Positions 7,449-16,095 of a stretch of DNA of 64,000 bases are shown piece after piece. Positions within the stretch are counted from its first letter, which is position 1, and each line of letters starts with the position of its first letter. Below the pieces are notes generated by a model. The model saw nothing but the letters and a program-made list of their open reading frames with translations, ran no database searches and was not told the origin of the DNA. Source of the stretch: CAVOOW01 sp963697675 (lineage in GTDB: Bacteria > Actinomycetota > Actinomycetes > JACCUZ01); NCBI GenBank assembly GCA_963697675.1, contig CAVOOW010000004.1:186001-250000 (forward strand). The letters are read 5' to 3'. A program made the translations under genes and the position numbers.

Positions 7449-9925
7449 TCAGGTGCGGGCGACGGCTCCCGTGCGGCGGGCCGCCTCGGCGACGGCCGCC
7501 TCGCGGGCAGCAGTCACCTCGTCGACGGTCAGGGTGCGGTCGGGTGCGCGGAACCGGAGCGTGTAGGCCAGGGACTCCTTGCCCTCCCCCACCTGCACGC
7601 CACGGTAGACGTCGAAGAGTCGCAACGACTCGAGCAGGTCGCCGGCACCGTCGCGCAACGCCGCCTCCACCTCTGCCGCGGGCACCGACGTGTCGACGAC
7701 GAGGGCGACGTCCTGGGTCGCGACCGGGAACGTCGACAGACGTGGCGCCGGCACCGGCTTGCTGTCGAAGCCCATCAGGCTGAGGTCGAGCTCCATCGCC
7801 GAGGTCCGCTCCGGCAGCCCCCACGACGCGAGGACCCGCGGGTGCAGCTCGCCGGCGTGACCCACGACCCGGTCGCCCACGAGCAGCACCGCGCACCGGC
7901 CGGGATGCCACGGCGCGTGCTGATCGGCCCGCACCGTGAGCTCGACGCGCGCCTCCCGGGCAACCGTCCTGGCCGCGTCCACCGCGTCGGCCCAGCCGCC
8001 GGCCCGGCCGGCGCCCCACCAGCCGGGCAGCTCGCGGTGCCCCGACAGCGCGACCGCGACGCGGGTCGGCTGGGCGGGCAGCGCGGCATCGAGAGCGGCA
8101 ACCTCGTCCTCGGTCGGTCGCCGGTCGAGCGGCGGGCGCGGCGCGGCGGGCAGGGGTTCGGCGCCCGGCCGGAAGACCGGAGCCACCTCGAAGAGCCCGA
8201 CGTCGTTGTTGCCCCGCCCGATGTTGCGGCGCAGCGCGTGCAGCAGCCCCGGCAGCAACGTGGTGCGCAGCAGGGGCTCCTCGTCGGAGAGCGGGTTGGC
8301 CAGCCGCATGACCTGGCGGCGCGCGTCGTCGGCGGGCAGCAGCAACGAGTCGAGGTCCGCCTCGGCGATGAAGGGATAGGACGGTGCCTCGACGTAGCCC
8401 GCCGCAGCCAGCGCGATGCCGACGCGCCGCCTCGCGCGTTGCGAGTCGGTGAACCCGCGACCGGCGGGCGCCGCCGGCAGCTCGGCCGGGATGGTGTCGT
8501 AGCCGACCAGCCGGATGACCTCCTCGTCGAGGTCAGCGGGGTCGGTGAGGTCGGGCCGCCAGGTCGGCGGCGTGACGAGCCACGCGCTGGCGCTGCCGTT
8601 CGCGACCGTGCAGCCGACCGTCTCCAGGTTGATGCGTACGACGTCGGGGGTGATCGTCAGTCCGGCCGTGCGCGCAGGACGTGCCGGGTCCAGCGCGATC
8701 TCGGGTCGCTCGCGGGGCAGGTCGACCTCGCTCATGCCCCCGTACGTCGCGCCGCCGAGCTCGGTGAGCAGCGCCACTGCGCGCGCCGACGCGACCGGAC
8801 CCAGCTCTGGGTCCACCCCGCGCTCGAACCGTCGGGACGCCTCGCTCGGCAGCTTGTGCCGCCGGGCCATCCGGGCGATCGGCACCGGCAGGAAGTGCGC
8901 CGCCTCGATCACCAGCTCCACCGAGTCAGGCCCGATCTCGGTCTCCAGGCCGCCCATCGTGCCGGCCAGGCCGATCGGCCCGCGGTCGTCGGTGATGAGC
9001 ACGTCCTCGACGTCCAGGTCGCGGGTCACGTGGTCGAGCGTCTCGAGCCGCTCTCCCGGCTGCCGCGCGACGCACGACGATCGGCCCCTTCAGCCGCCCG
9101 CCGTCGAAGGCGTGCAGCGGCTGGCCGAGCTCGAGCATCACGTAGTTGGTGACGTCGACCGCGAGCGACACGGGCCGCATGCCGCACTGCACGAGACGCG
9201 CCTGCATCCACGCCGGGCTGGCGGCCGCCGGGTCGAGACCGGTCACCGTGCGCAGGACGATGCGGTCGGCCGCCGTCGGGTCCGCGATCTGCACCGGGTG
9301 TCCGGGCCGACCCGTGTCGGCCGGGAGGTCGAGGTCGGCGGGGTCGCGGAAAGCCAGGTCATACGCCGTCGCGGCCTCGCGCGCGATGCCCCGGATCGAC
9401 AGCGCATAGGCGCGGTCGGGTGTGACGGCGATGTCGAGCACCTCGTCGAGCAGGCCCAGCAGCTCCGCCGCGTCACTGCCGATCTCGTGCTCCCCGGGGA
9501 GAACCAGGATGCCGGTGTGGTCATCACCCGTGCCGAGCTCGCGCGCGGAGCAGATCATGCCGTCGCTGATGTGTCCGTAGGTCTTCCGGGCGGTGATCTC
9601 GAAGCCGCCGGGCAGCGTCACGCCGGGCAGTGCCACGACGACGAGGTCCCCGACCGCGAAGTTGAGCGCGCCGCAGACGATGCCGCGCGGCTCGCTCTCC
9701 CCGACGTCGACCGTCGTCCAGCGGATCGTCTTGCCGTTCGAGTGCTGCTCCTCCTCGACCGTCAGCACCCGTCCGACGACCAGCGGGCCGGAGATCTCCG
9801 CGCCCAGGCTCTCGACCGTCTCGACCTCGAGACCGAGCGCCACCAGGCGCTCGGCCAGATCGTCGCCCGGTGACTGCAGGCGGCAGGTCGACGTACTCCC
9901 TGATCCACGACATCGGCGCGCGCAT
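7449..9925 (-). CDS. pheT: Phenylalanyl-tRNA synthetase beta subunit, two frameshifts
   Basis: Beta chain of the alpha2-beta2 enzyme that charges tRNA-Phe. The start MRAPMSWIREYVDLPPAVTG is followed by the tRNA-binding/EMAP-like region (VVGRVLTVEEEQ, KTYGHISDGMICSARELG), B3/B4 editing domain, B5 domain and C-terminal anticodon-binding fold (LSTFPVATQDVALVVD). Two single extra bases, in GGG at 9866-9868 and near 9054, break the frame; without them 825 codons remain, the expected size. Because the gene is essential and single copy in nearly all bacteria, sequence error is the best explanation. ATG overlaps the pheS stop by one base (TGATG). Confidence 0.93.
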
Positions 9926-11034
9926 CAGATCTCCATGCCGAACGGACGGGTGAACCGCACGTCGCCCTCGACCATGTCGCGCATGTCCTCGATGCCGTGC
10001 CGGGACATCAACGTCCGCTCGAGACCCATGCCGAACGCGAAGCCCGTGTAGACCTCCGGGTCGATGCCGCAGGCGACGAGCACCCGTGGGTTGACCATGC
10101 CGCAGCCACCCCACTCGATCCAGCCCTCCGACGAGCACGTGCGGCAGGGCCGGTCCGGGTTGCCGACCGAGTCGCCGTGGCAGACCCAGCAGCGCAGGTC
10201 CATCTCGGCGCTGGGCTCGGTGAACGGGAAGTAGGACGGACGGAGCCGCGTGATCATGTCGTCGCCGAACATCGCGCGGGCGAAGTTCTCCAGCGTGCCG
10301 CGCAGGTGGGCCATCGAGATGCCCTTGTCGACGACCAGGCCCTCGACCTGGCTGAACACCGGCGAGTGCGTCGCGTCGAGCTCGTCGGTGCGGTAGACGC
10401 GTCCGGGCGAGACCGCGTAGATCGGCGGGTCGCGGCGCAGCATGGTGCGGATCTGCACCGGCGAGGTCTGGGTGCGCAGCACGACGCCGGACTCGGGCGA
10501 GGTGACCCAGAACGTGTCCTGGGTCGTCCGCGCGGGGTGGTCAGGCGGCAGGTTGAGCGCGTCGAAGTTGAACCACTCCGCCTCGACCTCCGGACCCTCC
10601 GACCACTCGTAGCCCATCGCCATGAACAGCTCGGCGACCCTCTCCTGGATGGTCGTCAGCGGGTGCCGCGCGCCGCGGGGCATGCGGTCCCACGGCAGCG
10701 TCACGTCGACGGCCTCCTCGACGAGCACGCGCTCGTCGCGCTCGAGCTCGAGCTCGGCCTGCCGGGCGGCGAGCGCGTCGGAGACGGCTCGGCGGGCCAG
10801 GCCGACGCGCTTGCCGGCCTCGGCACGGGCGGCCGGCGGCAGGGCGCCGATCTCCCGGTTGGCCAGGGCCAGCGGCGAGCGGTCGCCGGCGTGCTCGATG
10901 CGGGCGGTCTTGAGCGCGTCGAGATCACCGGCCTTGGCGATCGCGGCGAGCGCCTCGTCGTGGGCGTGCTGGACCTCGTCGGCGTTCAACGGCGTCACCT
11001 GCACGGGGTCGTAGGACTTGTTCGGGGCGGACAT
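9925..11034 (-). CDS. pheS: Phenylalanyl-tRNA synthetase alpha subunit
   Basis: Catalytic chain of PheRS, 369 aa from ATG 11034, which has GGAG seven bases upstream; a GTG 15 bases earlier is also in frame. N-terminal coiled coil (residues about 15-100), then class II core: motif 2 VYRTDELDATHSPVFSQVEG and motif 3 GFAFGMGLERTLM. A Cys-rich insertion (CWVC...CRTC, before the final motif) is a putative zinc ribbon that I recall from other actinobacterial PheS. It is co-transcribed with pheT. Confidence 0.96.
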   Translation of the reverse strand: MSAPNKSYDPVQVTPLNADEVQHAHDEALAAIAKAGDLDALKTARIEHAGDRSPLALANREIGALPPAARAEAGKRVGLARRAVSDALAARQAELELERDERVLVEEAVDVTLPWDRMPRGARHPLTTIQERVAELFMAMGYEWSEGPEVEAEWFNFDALNLPPDHPARTTQDTFWVTSPESGVVLRTQTSPVQIRTMLRRDPPIYAVSPGRVYRTDELDATHSPVFSQVEGLVVDKGISMAHLRGTLENFARAMFGDDMITRLRPSYFPFTEPSAEMDLRCWVCHGDSVGNPDRPCRTCSSEGWIEWGGCGMVNPRVLVACGIDPEVYTGFAFGMGLERTLMSRHGIEDMRDMVEGDVRFTRPFGMEI

Positions 11035-11085
11035 CTTTGGCTCCGTCACTGGATCAGGTGGTCGATTCAGGGGAAGGCGGCGGCG

Positions 11086-11098
11086 CCGCCAGAGTCTA
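11086..11098 (-). promoter_or_regulatory. Putative -10 element for pheST
   Basis: The minus strand carries TAGACT at 11098-11093, matching the actinobacterial housekeeping TANNNT consensus, about 50 bp upstream of the pheS ATG. No convincing -35 is visible 16-18 bp further up, and no T-box-like leader is seen in the short interval. Confidence 0.35.
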
Positions 11099-11151
11099 TG
11101 GGGGGTACGCGCGGGGGTGGCTCGCGCCGTTCGGGTCGCCCGCCGGGCGCC

Positions 11152-12270
11152 CTAGTCGAGAAAGTCAGGGGTGCCGGCGGGCAGCACGAATCGGAACAGT
11201 GCCCCGCCGCTCGGAGCCCGGCCGACCTCGATCTGGCCGCCGTGCGCCTCGACGAGCCCGCGCACGATGTAGAGGCCGAGCCCGGTGCCACCGCGGCGAC
11301 CCGACCGCCAGAACCTGGTGAAGACGCGGTCGTGCAGCCCCGCAGGGATGCCCTCGCCCTCATCGGTCACGGTCACGCACGCTCCGGCTTCGCCATCGGA
11401 CCCGCTGCTGAGCTTTCCGCCGTCCTGCGCCGGATCCCACGCAGCAACCTCGATCGTGACGTGTCCCGTGCCGTGCCGCACTGCGTTTTCCAGCAGGTTG
11501 GCGATGATCTGGTCGATCTTGTCGGCGTCGAGCCACATCTCCGGCAGTCCCGTACCGATCCGCACGGTGAACTTGTCGGCGTCCTCCCCCGACATGACGA
11601 TGCCGGCGACGTGGCGCGTCGCGACCTTCCCGAGATCGACCACCTGACGGCGCACCGTGAGCCGTCCCGACTCGATGCGTGCGATGTCCAGCAGCTCGGT
11701 GATCAGCCGGGTGACCCGGTCGGCGTCGGCGTTGACCGTCTCGAGCATGAGGCGCTTCTGGTCGTCGTTGAAGCGGTCCCACTTCGCGAGCAGGGTCGCA
11801 GTGAAGCCCTTCACGCTGGTCAGCGGTGAGCGCAGCTCGTGGGCGACCGTGGAGATGAGCTCGGCCCGGCTGAGCTCCTCGCGGGCCCGGCCACGGGTGT
11901 GCCGGAGCGAGACGACGACGCGGGTGACGGGGCCGCGCGGCTCGTCCCGGACATAGCGCGAGCTCACCAGCACTTCCGTCTCACCCAGCAGCAGGTTGCG
12001 CTCGGGGTGGCCGGTGACGATCGACATGCAGCTGTAGGGCCGGGTGCACGGCCACCAGGGTCGTCCGTCGAGCAGATCGAGCGGCAGAGCGTCCTCGAGG
12101 TCCTTGCCCAGCGCCGACGCCGCGTCCAGGCGCGTGATCTGCTCGGCGGCGCGGTTGAACACCACGACCCGGCCCGATGCGTCCGCCACGACGAGGCCGT
12201 CAGGCACGTCGTCAGCGTCGACGAGCGACCCGCCCGGCGTGTGATCCCCCTGCTTTGACCCCGTGGCCAC
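11152..12270 (-). CDS. Soluble PAS-domain sensor histidine kinase
   Basis: Orphan kinase of 372 aa with no membrane segment. Residues 15-100 form a PAS-like domain (GLVVADASGRVVVFNRAAEQ), and residues about 135-200 the HisKA domain with the phospho-acceptor His144 in VAHELRSPLTSV. The ATPase domain has NLLENAVRHG (N box), DEGEGIPAG (G1) and GTGLGLYIVRGL (G2). The PAS region has three cysteines (about residues 75-81), so redox or metal sensing is possible but not shown. From memory Streptomyces has a similar kinase between pheS and the rRNA methyltransferase gene. No response regulator is encoded nearby. Confidence 0.9.
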   Translation of the reverse strand: MATGSKQGDHTPGGSLVDADDVPDGLVVADASGRVVVFNRAAEQITRLDAASALGKDLEDALPLDLLDGRPWWPCTRPYSCMSIVTGHPERNLLLGETEVLVSSRYVRDEPRGPVTRVVVSLRHTRGRAREELSRAELISTVAHELRSPLTSVKGFTATLLAKWDRFNDDQKRLMLETVNADADRVTRLITELLDIARIESGRLTVRRQVVDLGKVATRHVAGIVMSGEDADKFTVRIGTGLPEMWLDADKIDQIIANLLENAVRHGTGHVTIEVAAWDPAQDGGKLSSGSDGEAGACVTVTDEGEGIPAGLHDRVFTRFWRSGRRGGTGLGLYIVRGLVEAHGGQIEVGRAPSGGALFRFVLPAGTPDFLD

Positions 12271-12295
12271 CTGTCGAGACTACAGAGGTGGGCGC

Positions 12296-13141
12296 CTACG
12301 TCGCGCGTCCGCGAACCTTGATCCGTTGGGCACGAGCGGAGGCATACAGGCACACGGCAGCCGCGGTGGCGAGGTTCAGGCTCTCGGCCGCGCCATAGAT
12401 CGGCACCCGCACGACGTCGTCGGCGAGGGCGCGGGTCTCGGGTGGCAGTCCCCAGGCCTCGTTGCCGAACAGCCAGGCCGTCGGGCCGTCGAGGCGACCG
12501 CCGTCGATCGCGCTGTCGAGGTCGAGGCCGCCGTGTCCGTCGGCCGCCAGCACGGTCAGACCGCGCGCCTTCAGGGCGCTCACCGCTCGATCGATCGGCA
12601 CTCCCGCAGCGAGCGGGAGATGGAACAGGCTGCCGGCGGAGGCCCGCACGCACTTGCCGTTGTACGGGTCGACGCTCTCGCCGCCCAGGACCACCGCGTC
12701 AGCACCGGCTGCGTCGGCCGTGCGGATGACCGTGCCGGCGTTGCCCGGGTCGCGGACGTGCGCGAGCACGGCCACGAGCTGGGTGGCGGCGGCCGCAACG
12801 TCCTCGACCGGGCGGTCGAGGAAGGCACAGACAGCCACCATGCCCTGAGGGGTCACCGTCTGGGAGAGCGACGCCATGACCTCGCCGCTGACGACGTACA
12901 CATCAACGCCCTTGCCCGTGGCGACCTCGACCATCTCTGCGTGCCGTGTCGCGGCGTCGCGGGTGACGAACACCTCGTGGACGATGTCGTGGCCCGCTGC
13001 GTGCGCCGCGATCGCCTCTCGTACCGCCTGCGGTCCCTCGGCCAGGAAGCGCCGCTCCCGGGCCCGGAACGCGCGCTTGGCCAGCCGCTTCGCCGCGACG
13101 ACGCGCGGGGACCGCAGCGACGTCAGCTCAATGCCGATCAT
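12296..13141 (-). CDS. TrmH/SpoU-family RNA 2'-O-methyltransferase
   Basis: AdoMet-dependent 2'-O-ribose methyltransferase of the SPOUT (knotted) class, 281 aa, probably acting on rRNA or tRNA; the target base cannot be deduced. An N-terminal L30e-like substrate-binding domain (residues about 10-110) precedes the SpoU core with the three motifs: VRDPGNAGTVIRTADAAG, WLFGNEAWGLP and VRVPIYGAAESLNLATAAAV (knot). It sits directly downstream of infC-rpmI-rplT in the order seen in other actinobacteria, separated from rplT by a hairpin terminator. Confidence 0.93.
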   Translation of the reverse strand: MIGIELTSLRSPRVVAAKRLAKRAFRARERRFLAEGPQAVREAIAAHAAGHDIVHEVFVTRDAATRHAEMVEVATGKGVDVYVVSGEVMASLSQTVTPQGMVAVCAFLDRPVEDVAAAATQLVAVLAHVRDPGNAGTVIRTADAAGADAVVLGGESVDPYNGKCVRASAGSLFHLPLAAGVPIDRAVSALKARGLTVLAADGHGGLDLDSAIDGGRLDGPTAWLFGNEAWGLPPETRALADDVVRVPIYGAAESLNLATAAAVCLYASARAQRIKVRGRAT

Positions 13142-13177
13142 GGGGGCCGGACCATGGCGTGACTGCTCCTCACATGG

Positions 13178-13216
13178 GTCAGGCGCCCGTCCCGCGGTGC
13201 GGGCCGAGCGCCTGAC
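13178..13216 (-). terminator. Two-tier hairpin after rplT
   Basis: Outer perfect 9-bp arms GTCAGGCGC (13178-13186) and GCGCCTGAC (13208-13216) enclose an inner CCCGC-GGT-GCGGG hairpin (13191-13203). It begins 19 bases after the rplT stop. There is no T tract. Confidence 0.65.
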
Positions 13217-13235
13217 GAGGGCTCTGGTGCGGCGC

Positions 13236-13610
13236 TCAGGCCGCCGTCGTGGTCGCCGGGACGGCCGCGCGGGCCACCTCGACGAGCGCGGCGAAGGCAG
13301 GTGCGTCGTTGACAGCCATGTCGGCGAGGACCTTGCGGTCGACCTCGACTCCAGCGGCCTTGAGGCCCTGGATGAACCTGTTGTAGGTCATGCCGTTCAG
13401 CCGTGCGGCAGCGTTGATCCGCTGGATCCACAGCTGGCGGAAGTCTCCCTTGCGCTTCTTGCGGTCGCGGTAGGAGTACGTCATCGAGTGGAGCATCTGC
13501 TCCTTGGCCTTGCGGTACAGCCGCGAGCGCTGACCGCGGTAACCGCTGGCCCGCTCGAGGACGACCCGGCGCTTCTTGTGGGCATTGACTGCCCGCTTCA
13601 CGCGTGCCAC
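13236..13610 (-). CDS. rplT: 50S ribosomal protein L20
   Basis: Early-assembly protein of the large subunit that binds 23S rRNA domain I; in many bacteria it is also the autoregulator of the infC-rpmI-rplT operon. GTG 13610 gives VARVKRAVNAHKKRR, matching the family N-terminus, and 124 aa. The motif QRINAAARLNGMTYNRFIQG is diagnostic. The C-terminal ATTTAA-type tail is slightly longer than in E. coli. The gene follows rpmI by 46 bases. Confidence 0.97.
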   Translation of the reverse strand: MARVKRAVNAHKKRRVVLERASGYRGQRSRLYRKAKEQMLHSMTYSYRDRKKRKGDFRQLWIQRINAAARLNGMTYNRFIQGLKAAGVEVDRKVLADMAVNDAPAFAALVEVARAAVPATTTAA

Positions 13611-13656
13611 GTGTTCACAACTCCTTGGATAGTGGGGCCGGTCTGAGCGACGTGGC

Positions 13657-13851
13657 TTATTTGCCGAGCAGGCGCTTGATGCGCTTGGCGTCGGACGGAG
13701 CAACTACGAGATCTGCGGATAGCCGACGGGTGCGGCGGGACGACTTGTTCTCGAGGTAGTGCCGGAAGTTGGCCTGCTCGCGCATCACCTTGCCGGAGCC
13801 GGTGACGCGAAATCGCTTCTTGCTCCCGCTGTGGGTCTTCATCTTCGGCAT
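13657..13851 (-). CDS. rpmI: 50S ribosomal protein L35
   Basis: Small basic large-subunit protein, 64 aa, from ATG 13851 (MPKMKTHSGSKKRFRVTGSG), the universally conserved N-terminus; an upstream in-frame ATG (13869) adds five atypical residues and is not chosen. It lies between infC and rplT, with 150 bases to infC, in which I see only imperfect TGGTCGT-type repeats and no gene. Confidence 0.97.
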   Translation of the reverse strand: MPKMKTHSGSKKRFRVTGSGKVMREQANFRHYLENKSSRRTRRLSADLVVAPSDAKRIKRLLGK

Positions 13852-14001
13852 AGCCGCGTTTCTCCTCATGGTGCGTTGTTTGGCGTCCTGCTGGTGCCCG
13901 AGTTCGGTACTGGTCGTAGTGGTCGTACTGGTCGTGCTGGCGTGCTCACCCGAACCTCGGGCTTCCGTGGTCGTGCGGGTCGTGCTGCTCGTGTCCTGCC
14001 G

Positions 14002-14949
14002 TCAGGCGACGCCGGACTGAGCATCGGCCGGGGCTTCGGCAACCTTGGCGGCAGGCACCGGCTTGGCTGGCACCGGCTTGGCCGGCGCCGGCTTGGCTGC
14101 TGCTGCCTTGGCCGGCGCCGGCTTGGCTGCTGCTGCCTTGGCTGGCGCCGGCTTGGCCGGCGTCGGCTTGGCCGGCGTCGGCTTGGCTGCCGCCGGCTTG
14201 GCCGGCACTGGCTTGGCCGGTGCCGCGGCGGCGGGCGCCGTCGCGACCGGCTCGGCAACAACCGGGTCGGCACCAACCGGGTCGGCAACAACCGGCTCGG
14301 CAGCGACCTGCTCGGCTGCCACCGGCTCGGAAGCGACCGGCTCGGCTGCGACCGGCTGCTCGGCCGGACGCTCGCTGCGATCGTGACGCTCCGTACGCTC
14401 AGCCCTGTCTGCGGCCTTCTCGGCGCGAGCCTCGGCCTTCTTCTTGTGCGGCCCGAGGACCATGATCATGTTGCGCCCGTCCTGCTTCGGGGCCGACTCG
14501 ACGAAGCCGAGCTCCTCCACATCGGCGGCGAGCCGCTGCAGGAGCCGGTAGCCGAGCTCGGGACGCGACTGCTCGCGTCCGCGGAACATGATCGTGATCT
14601 TGACCTTGTCGCCCGCCTTGAGGAAGCGGACCACGTGGCCTCTCTTGGTCGCGTAGTCGTGGGGATCGATCTTCGGCCGGAGCTTCATCTCCTTGATCAC
14701 CGTGTGCGCCTGGTTCTTGCGCGCCTCACGAGCCTTCATGGCCGTTTCGTACTTGAACTTGCCGTAGTCCATGAGCTTGCAGACCGGTGGGCGGGCCATC
14801 GGCGCGACCTCGACGAGGTCGAGGTCTGCTTCCTGGGCCAGCCGCAGCGCGTCGCCGATGGCGACGATGCCGACCTGCTCACCGTTAGGACCGACTAGCC
14901 GCACTTCGTTGACGCGGATCCGGTCGTTAATCCTGGGCTCAGTGCTGAT
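14002..14949 (-). CDS. infC: Translation initiation factor IF-3, ATC start, long low-complexity tail
   Basis: Binds the 30S subunit, prevents premature 50S joining and checks start-codon pairing. Residues 1-170 are a complete IF-3 (STEPRINDRIRVNEVRLVGP; PPVCKLMDYGKFKYETAMKA linker; MFRGREQSRPELGYRLLQRL). The start is read as ATC at 14949, preceded by GAGGAGG four bases away. No ATG, GTG or TTG fits the family N-terminus, and rare starts at infC are the classic device for IF-3 autoregulation. Residues about 175-315 are unusual: charged, then AEPVA-type, then AKPAPAK repeats. The family is usually 170-220 aa. Confidence 0.93.
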   Translation of the reverse strand: MSTEPRINDRIRVNEVRLVGPNGEQVGIVAIGDALRLAQEADLDLVEVAPMARPPVCKLMDYGKFKYETAMKAREARKNQAHTVIKEMKLRPKIDPHDYATKRGHVVRFLKAGDKVKITIMFRGREQSRPELGYRLLQRLAADVEELGFVESAPKQDGRNMIMVLGPHKKKAEARAEKAADRAERTERHDRSERPAEQPVAAEPVASEPVAAEQVAAEPVVADPVGADPVVAEPVATAPAAAAPAKPVPAKPAAAKPTPAKPTPAKPAPAKAAAAKPAPAKAAAAKPAPAKPVPAKPVPAAKVAEAPADAQSGVA

Positions 14950-14953
14950 GGGG

Positions 14954-14960
14954 CCTCCTC
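14954..14960 (-). promoter_or_regulatory. Strong Shine-Dalgarno fixing the ATC start of infC
   Basis: GAGGAGG on the minus strand, followed by CCCC and ATC. This is the best ribosome-binding site in the neighbourhood and fixes an otherwise non-canonical start. Confidence 0.75.
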
Positions 14961-14992
14961 GAAAGACGACAGGTGCTGACCGTTCCGGACGC

Positions 14993-15031
14993 AAAAAAGG
15001 GCTCTCACGTCGAAATCGCTCGCGAAAGCCC
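14993..15031 (-). terminator. Intrinsic terminator in the infC leader (putative attenuator)
   Basis: Minus-strand arms GGGCTTTC (15031-15024) and GAGAGCCC (15006-14999), with one G-U pair, are followed at once by six T (14998-14993). It lies 44 bases upstream of the infC start, so it would stop transcription before the operon. GTTCCGG at 14982-14988 can pair with CCGGAAC at 15105-15111 (plus-strand coordinates), a long-range helix that would enclose the terminator. Regulation by L20 or IF-3 is inference. Confidence 0.7.
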
Positions 15032-15494
15032 CCAACCGGAGCGGGATGGGTGTCATCCCTCTCTGGACGCCCTGACCAGCACGAGGCTGGACCTGACGTC
15101 CGGACCGGAACCCGACAACCGTGGTGCTGCAAACGTGCTGCTGGTCAATGCGGGTGGGAGTGAGGCCTCCACTTGCGCACCAAGGCTCCGAAGAACCCAG
15201 GTGGGTCAGTTGTCAGGCTACCAGCGCGCCCCCGTACCGAGCCAATCCCCCATGTCCCCTCACCGTCTGCTGGGCCCCCGCCTGCCACGCCCCTGCCTGC
15301 TGAGCCAACAAGATCACGATCTCCGTGCACAGATTCCGCATTAATCGCGAATCTGAGCACGACGGGAGCGATCTTGATGCGGTACGACGGTGGGCGCCGC
15401 CGCCGCTCGTACCCCAAACCACCACGAGCCGGACTAATGGCCCACGACCGCCAAGCGCCGCGCCACGACCACCTCGCCCCGACCACCCCCGCCA
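15032..15494. other. Intergenic region: infC leader and promoter zone
   Basis: No coding sequence is supported. The left part is the probable untranslated leader of infC. The minus strand has TAGCCT near 15216-15221, a weak candidate -10. The right part (about 15230-15480) is less G/C-biased and runs up to the nested palindrome; I see no RNA gene. Confidence 0.5.
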
Positions 15495-15580
15495 GTTGAC
15501 CACGTTTGGCACCCTGGGCGTCGCTTCAGCACCCGCGCACGCCTGCTGAAGCGACGCCTGACCTACCAAACGTGGTCAAC
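15495..15580. terminator. 86-bp nested perfect inverted repeat after sseB-like gene
   Basis: Outer 15-bp arms GTTGACCACGTTTGG (15495-15509) and its exact complement (15566-15580) enclose a second perfect 14-bp pair, GCGTCGCTTCAGCA (15518-15531) and complement (15544-15557). It begins 10 bases after the stop of the SseB-family gene. There is no T tract. It could be a terminator, a bidirectional insulator or a repetitive extragenic palindrome. Confidence 0.75.
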
Positions 15581-15590
15581 TTCGCGCCGG

Positions 15591-16046
15591 TCAGGGGTGC
15601 AGGGCGGCCAGGAACTCGAGCTGGGTCCGGTCGGCGACAAACGTGACGGGACCGGACGGGTCGACCACCAGGAACGCGCAGTTCTCCTGCACGGCCCCCT
15701 GCGCCGCGCGGTAGGCCGGCACCGGCACCGGACGCGCGGCCGGGTTCCAGGCGGACAGCGCCTCGAGCGAGGTGAAGGCCGGCAGCGCCCGCCGCCCGTC
15801 GGTGCCGATCATGACCGGCAGGGCCATCTCCACCGTCTTGTCGTGCACCAGACCGTCGGCATCCGTGACGGTTTCCGCCGGCAGCGCCGTGACCGGGACG
15901 ATCAGCCGGTTTCCCGCCAGCGCCGCGAGCACGTCGTCGTCCGTGCTCTCCCCCGCGTCGTAGGACGCCAGCACCTGCGCGAGCGCCTGGTCGGCGGTGC
16001 CGTCGTCGGCGGCGAATGCGGGGTCGGGCCGCGCCAGGGACGACAT
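15591..16046 (-). CDS. SseB-family protein
   Basis: Predicted cytoplasmic protein of 151 aa with one SseB N-terminal-type domain: LAGNRLIVPVTA, then an ALPVMIGTDGRRALPAFTSL segment and a C-terminal VVDPSGPVTFVADRTQLEFL. In other actinobacteria such a gene is found close to infC, as here; the molecular function is unknown (in enterobacteria SseB-named proteins differ). ATG 16046 overlaps a possible ATG of the divergent gene, so the two promoters must be interlaced or the divergent gene starts later. Confidence 0.8.
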   Translation of the reverse strand: MSSLARPDPAFAADDGTADQALAQVLASYDAGESTDDDVLAALAGNRLIVPVTALPAETVTDADGLVHDKTVEMALPVMIGTDGRRALPAFTSLEALSAWNPAARPVPVPAYRAAQGAVQENCAFLVVDPSGPVTFVADRTQLEFLAALHP

Positions 16047-16095
16047 GCTCGCAGGCTATCCCGCCCCGGACCCGGTCCTTCAGGAGCATGCTGGG

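Noticed and set aside
7449..9925. Programmed frameshifting in pheT
   Set aside because: No slippery heptamer plus downstream structure at either site, two separate sites, and the same +1 defect recurs in unrelated genes; insertion error is simpler.
14040..14360. Apparent tandem DNA repeat in infC, considered as CRISPR or minisatellite
   Set aside because: Units are multiples of three, in frame, vary at third positions and encode AKPxPAK; no spacers of constant length. It is a protein repeat. No CRISPR array is present in the window.
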